6,096 nucleotides of DNA from Chitinophagaceae bacterium. Lineage in GTDB: Bacteria; Bacteroidota; Bacteroidia; Chitinophagales; Chitinophagaceae. The translations under genes and the position numbers were made by a program. The DNA lies in NCBI GenBank assembly GCA_003456175.1, contig DMPB01000052.1, positions 6,802 through 12,897 on the forward strand, written 5' to 3'. Below, in pieces: positions 5,603 to 6,096 of this stretch. The notes beneath the pieces were generated by a model that saw nothing but the letters and a program-made list of their open reading frames with translations, was not told the DNA's origin and made no database searches. The number at the start of each line of letters is the position of its first letter. Position 1 is the first letter of the stretch.

Positions 5603-6096
5603 TTATTGTATTACTGCAATTTGTACCGTAACACTCGTAGCACTAAAGCTACTTGTACCCGCATTTACCAAACGAATACGTACAGTTCCATTGGTACTAA
5701 CTCTTGCGTTGGCAACTACAACATCATTCACATCGGCATCGATGGTTACATGAACCACAGCACCAGTAATTGCATTCGTTACCGGTACATCTATAGTTGT
5801 ACCAACATTTGCCGCAAGGCTTGGTATATTAATGTTTGCAGTATGTTTAATGAGGGCATTAATGGCTGTACCAGCAGCACCCAACTTAACATTACCACCT
5901 ACATCTAAACGAGCTTGCGGGTTTGTAGTACCTACCCCAACATTCACGTTACCAATAGCGTTGTTTTTGCCGGCTACACTACCTAACACCAAACAGCTAT
6001 CACACTCTGCCAAGGCATGATGACCAATGGCACTTGCATTAACAGCATTTACGGTACTTACATTCGCTGAATCGCCAACTATGGTTACGGCTGTAT
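5603..6096 (-). CDS. Tail-fibre/hemagglutinin-repeat-like surface protein (C-terminal part, 5' end off window)
   Basis: The frame is open from the right edge to TAA at 5605-5603, giving 163 visible residues; the start is outside the window. The visible part opens with a collagen- or YadA-head-like stretch (NASAIGHHA, AECDSCLVLGSVAG). It continues with VGVGTTNPQARLDVGG, typical of Bacteroidota tail-fibre-domain and trimeric surface proteins. The last 80 or so residues (from ALIKHTANINIPSL) are a beta-rich domain ending VTVQIAVIQ. That end resembles C-terminal domains of fibre-type proteins, not a T9SS tag or an exosortase tag. A TTG at 6013 has been a possible start, but the sequence upstream continues in the same repeat style without a stop, so the gene clearly runs off the edge. 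It is probably a cell-surface or adhesin-like protein; a prophage or phage-tail origin cannot be excluded from this fragment. Confidence 0.8.
   Translation of the reverse strand, partial: TAVTIVGDSANVSTVNAVNASAIGHHALAECDSCLVLGSVAGKNNAIGNVNVGVGTTNPQARLDVGGNVKLGAAGTAINALIKHTANINIPSLAANVGTTIDVPVTNAITGAVVHVTIDADVNDVVVANARVSTNGTVRIRLVNAGTSSFSATSVTVQIAVIQ
5806..5819 (-). repeat. CCTTRCGGYAAATG repeat, copy 7
   Basis: On the minus strand this reads CCTTGCGGCAAATG, inside the surface-protein gene. It encodes Leu-Ala-Ala-Asn (CTT GCG GCA AAT). Its flanks resemble those of copy 6. Confidence 0.85.

Noticed and set aside
59..5819. The repeated 13-mer as a CRISPR, IS end or REP element.
   Set aside because: Spacing is irregular, orientation is mixed, there are no target duplications or longer conserved flanks, and most copies lie inside intact genes.
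5582..5908. A plus-strand open frame of 108 codons, and another at 5832-6020.
   Set aside because: Both are antisense to the surface-protein gene, whose reading frame shows recognisable fibre-type motifs. The plus-strand peptides are Cys/Tyr/Asn-rich without any domain.

Overview
The window looks like a chromosome segment from a Bacteroidota bacterium, probably near Chitinophagaceae/Sphingobacteriia. The evidence is a C-terminal type IX secretion (T9SS type A) sorting domain on a large secreted protein, Bacteroidota-type promoter elements (TAnnTTTG at -7 with a -33 element) instead of E. coli-type -10/-35 boxes, no clear Shine-Dalgarno sequences, a tail-fibre-like surface protein of a style common in that phylum, and moderately AT-rich DNA.

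Layout. Positions 1-185 hold no gene I can support. They contain a rho-independent terminator (120-144) for the minus-strand gene that follows. Positions 186-2657 (minus) encode a secreted protein of about 823 residues with a signal peptide, a DUF4114-like domain, a beta-rich body and a T9SS C-terminal domain. The 2658-2857 gap carries two back-to-back candidate promoters and a perfect 7-bp dyad in the minus-gene leader. Positions 2858-5550 (plus) form a compact three-gene operon with overlapping ends: an exosortase-family membrane protein, then mnmH/selU (tRNA 2-selenouridine synthase), then selD (selenophosphate synthase). SelD makes selenophosphate and MnmH uses it on tRNA wobble uridine, so the last two genes form one pathway. 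The exosortase has no obvious biochemical link to them. A hairpin over the selD stop codon (5525-5569) separates this operon from a convergent minus-strand gene. That gene (5603-6096) is cut by the window edge and is the C-terminal part of a tail-fibre/hemagglutinin-repeat-like surface protein.

The most unusual signal is not a gene. A 13-mer, CCTTRCGGYAAAT, occurs seven times without mismatch (apart from the two degenerate positions) in about 6 kb. It lies on both strands, in three different genes and in two intergenic places, and is followed by G in five copies. Under uniform base composition far fewer than 0.01 copies would be expected. Its density, mixed orientation, presence in coding DNA and association with a terminator resemble DNA uptake sequences of Pasteurellaceae and Neisseriaceae. 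Such a system in this lineage would be notable. The function is inference; the repetition is directly visible.
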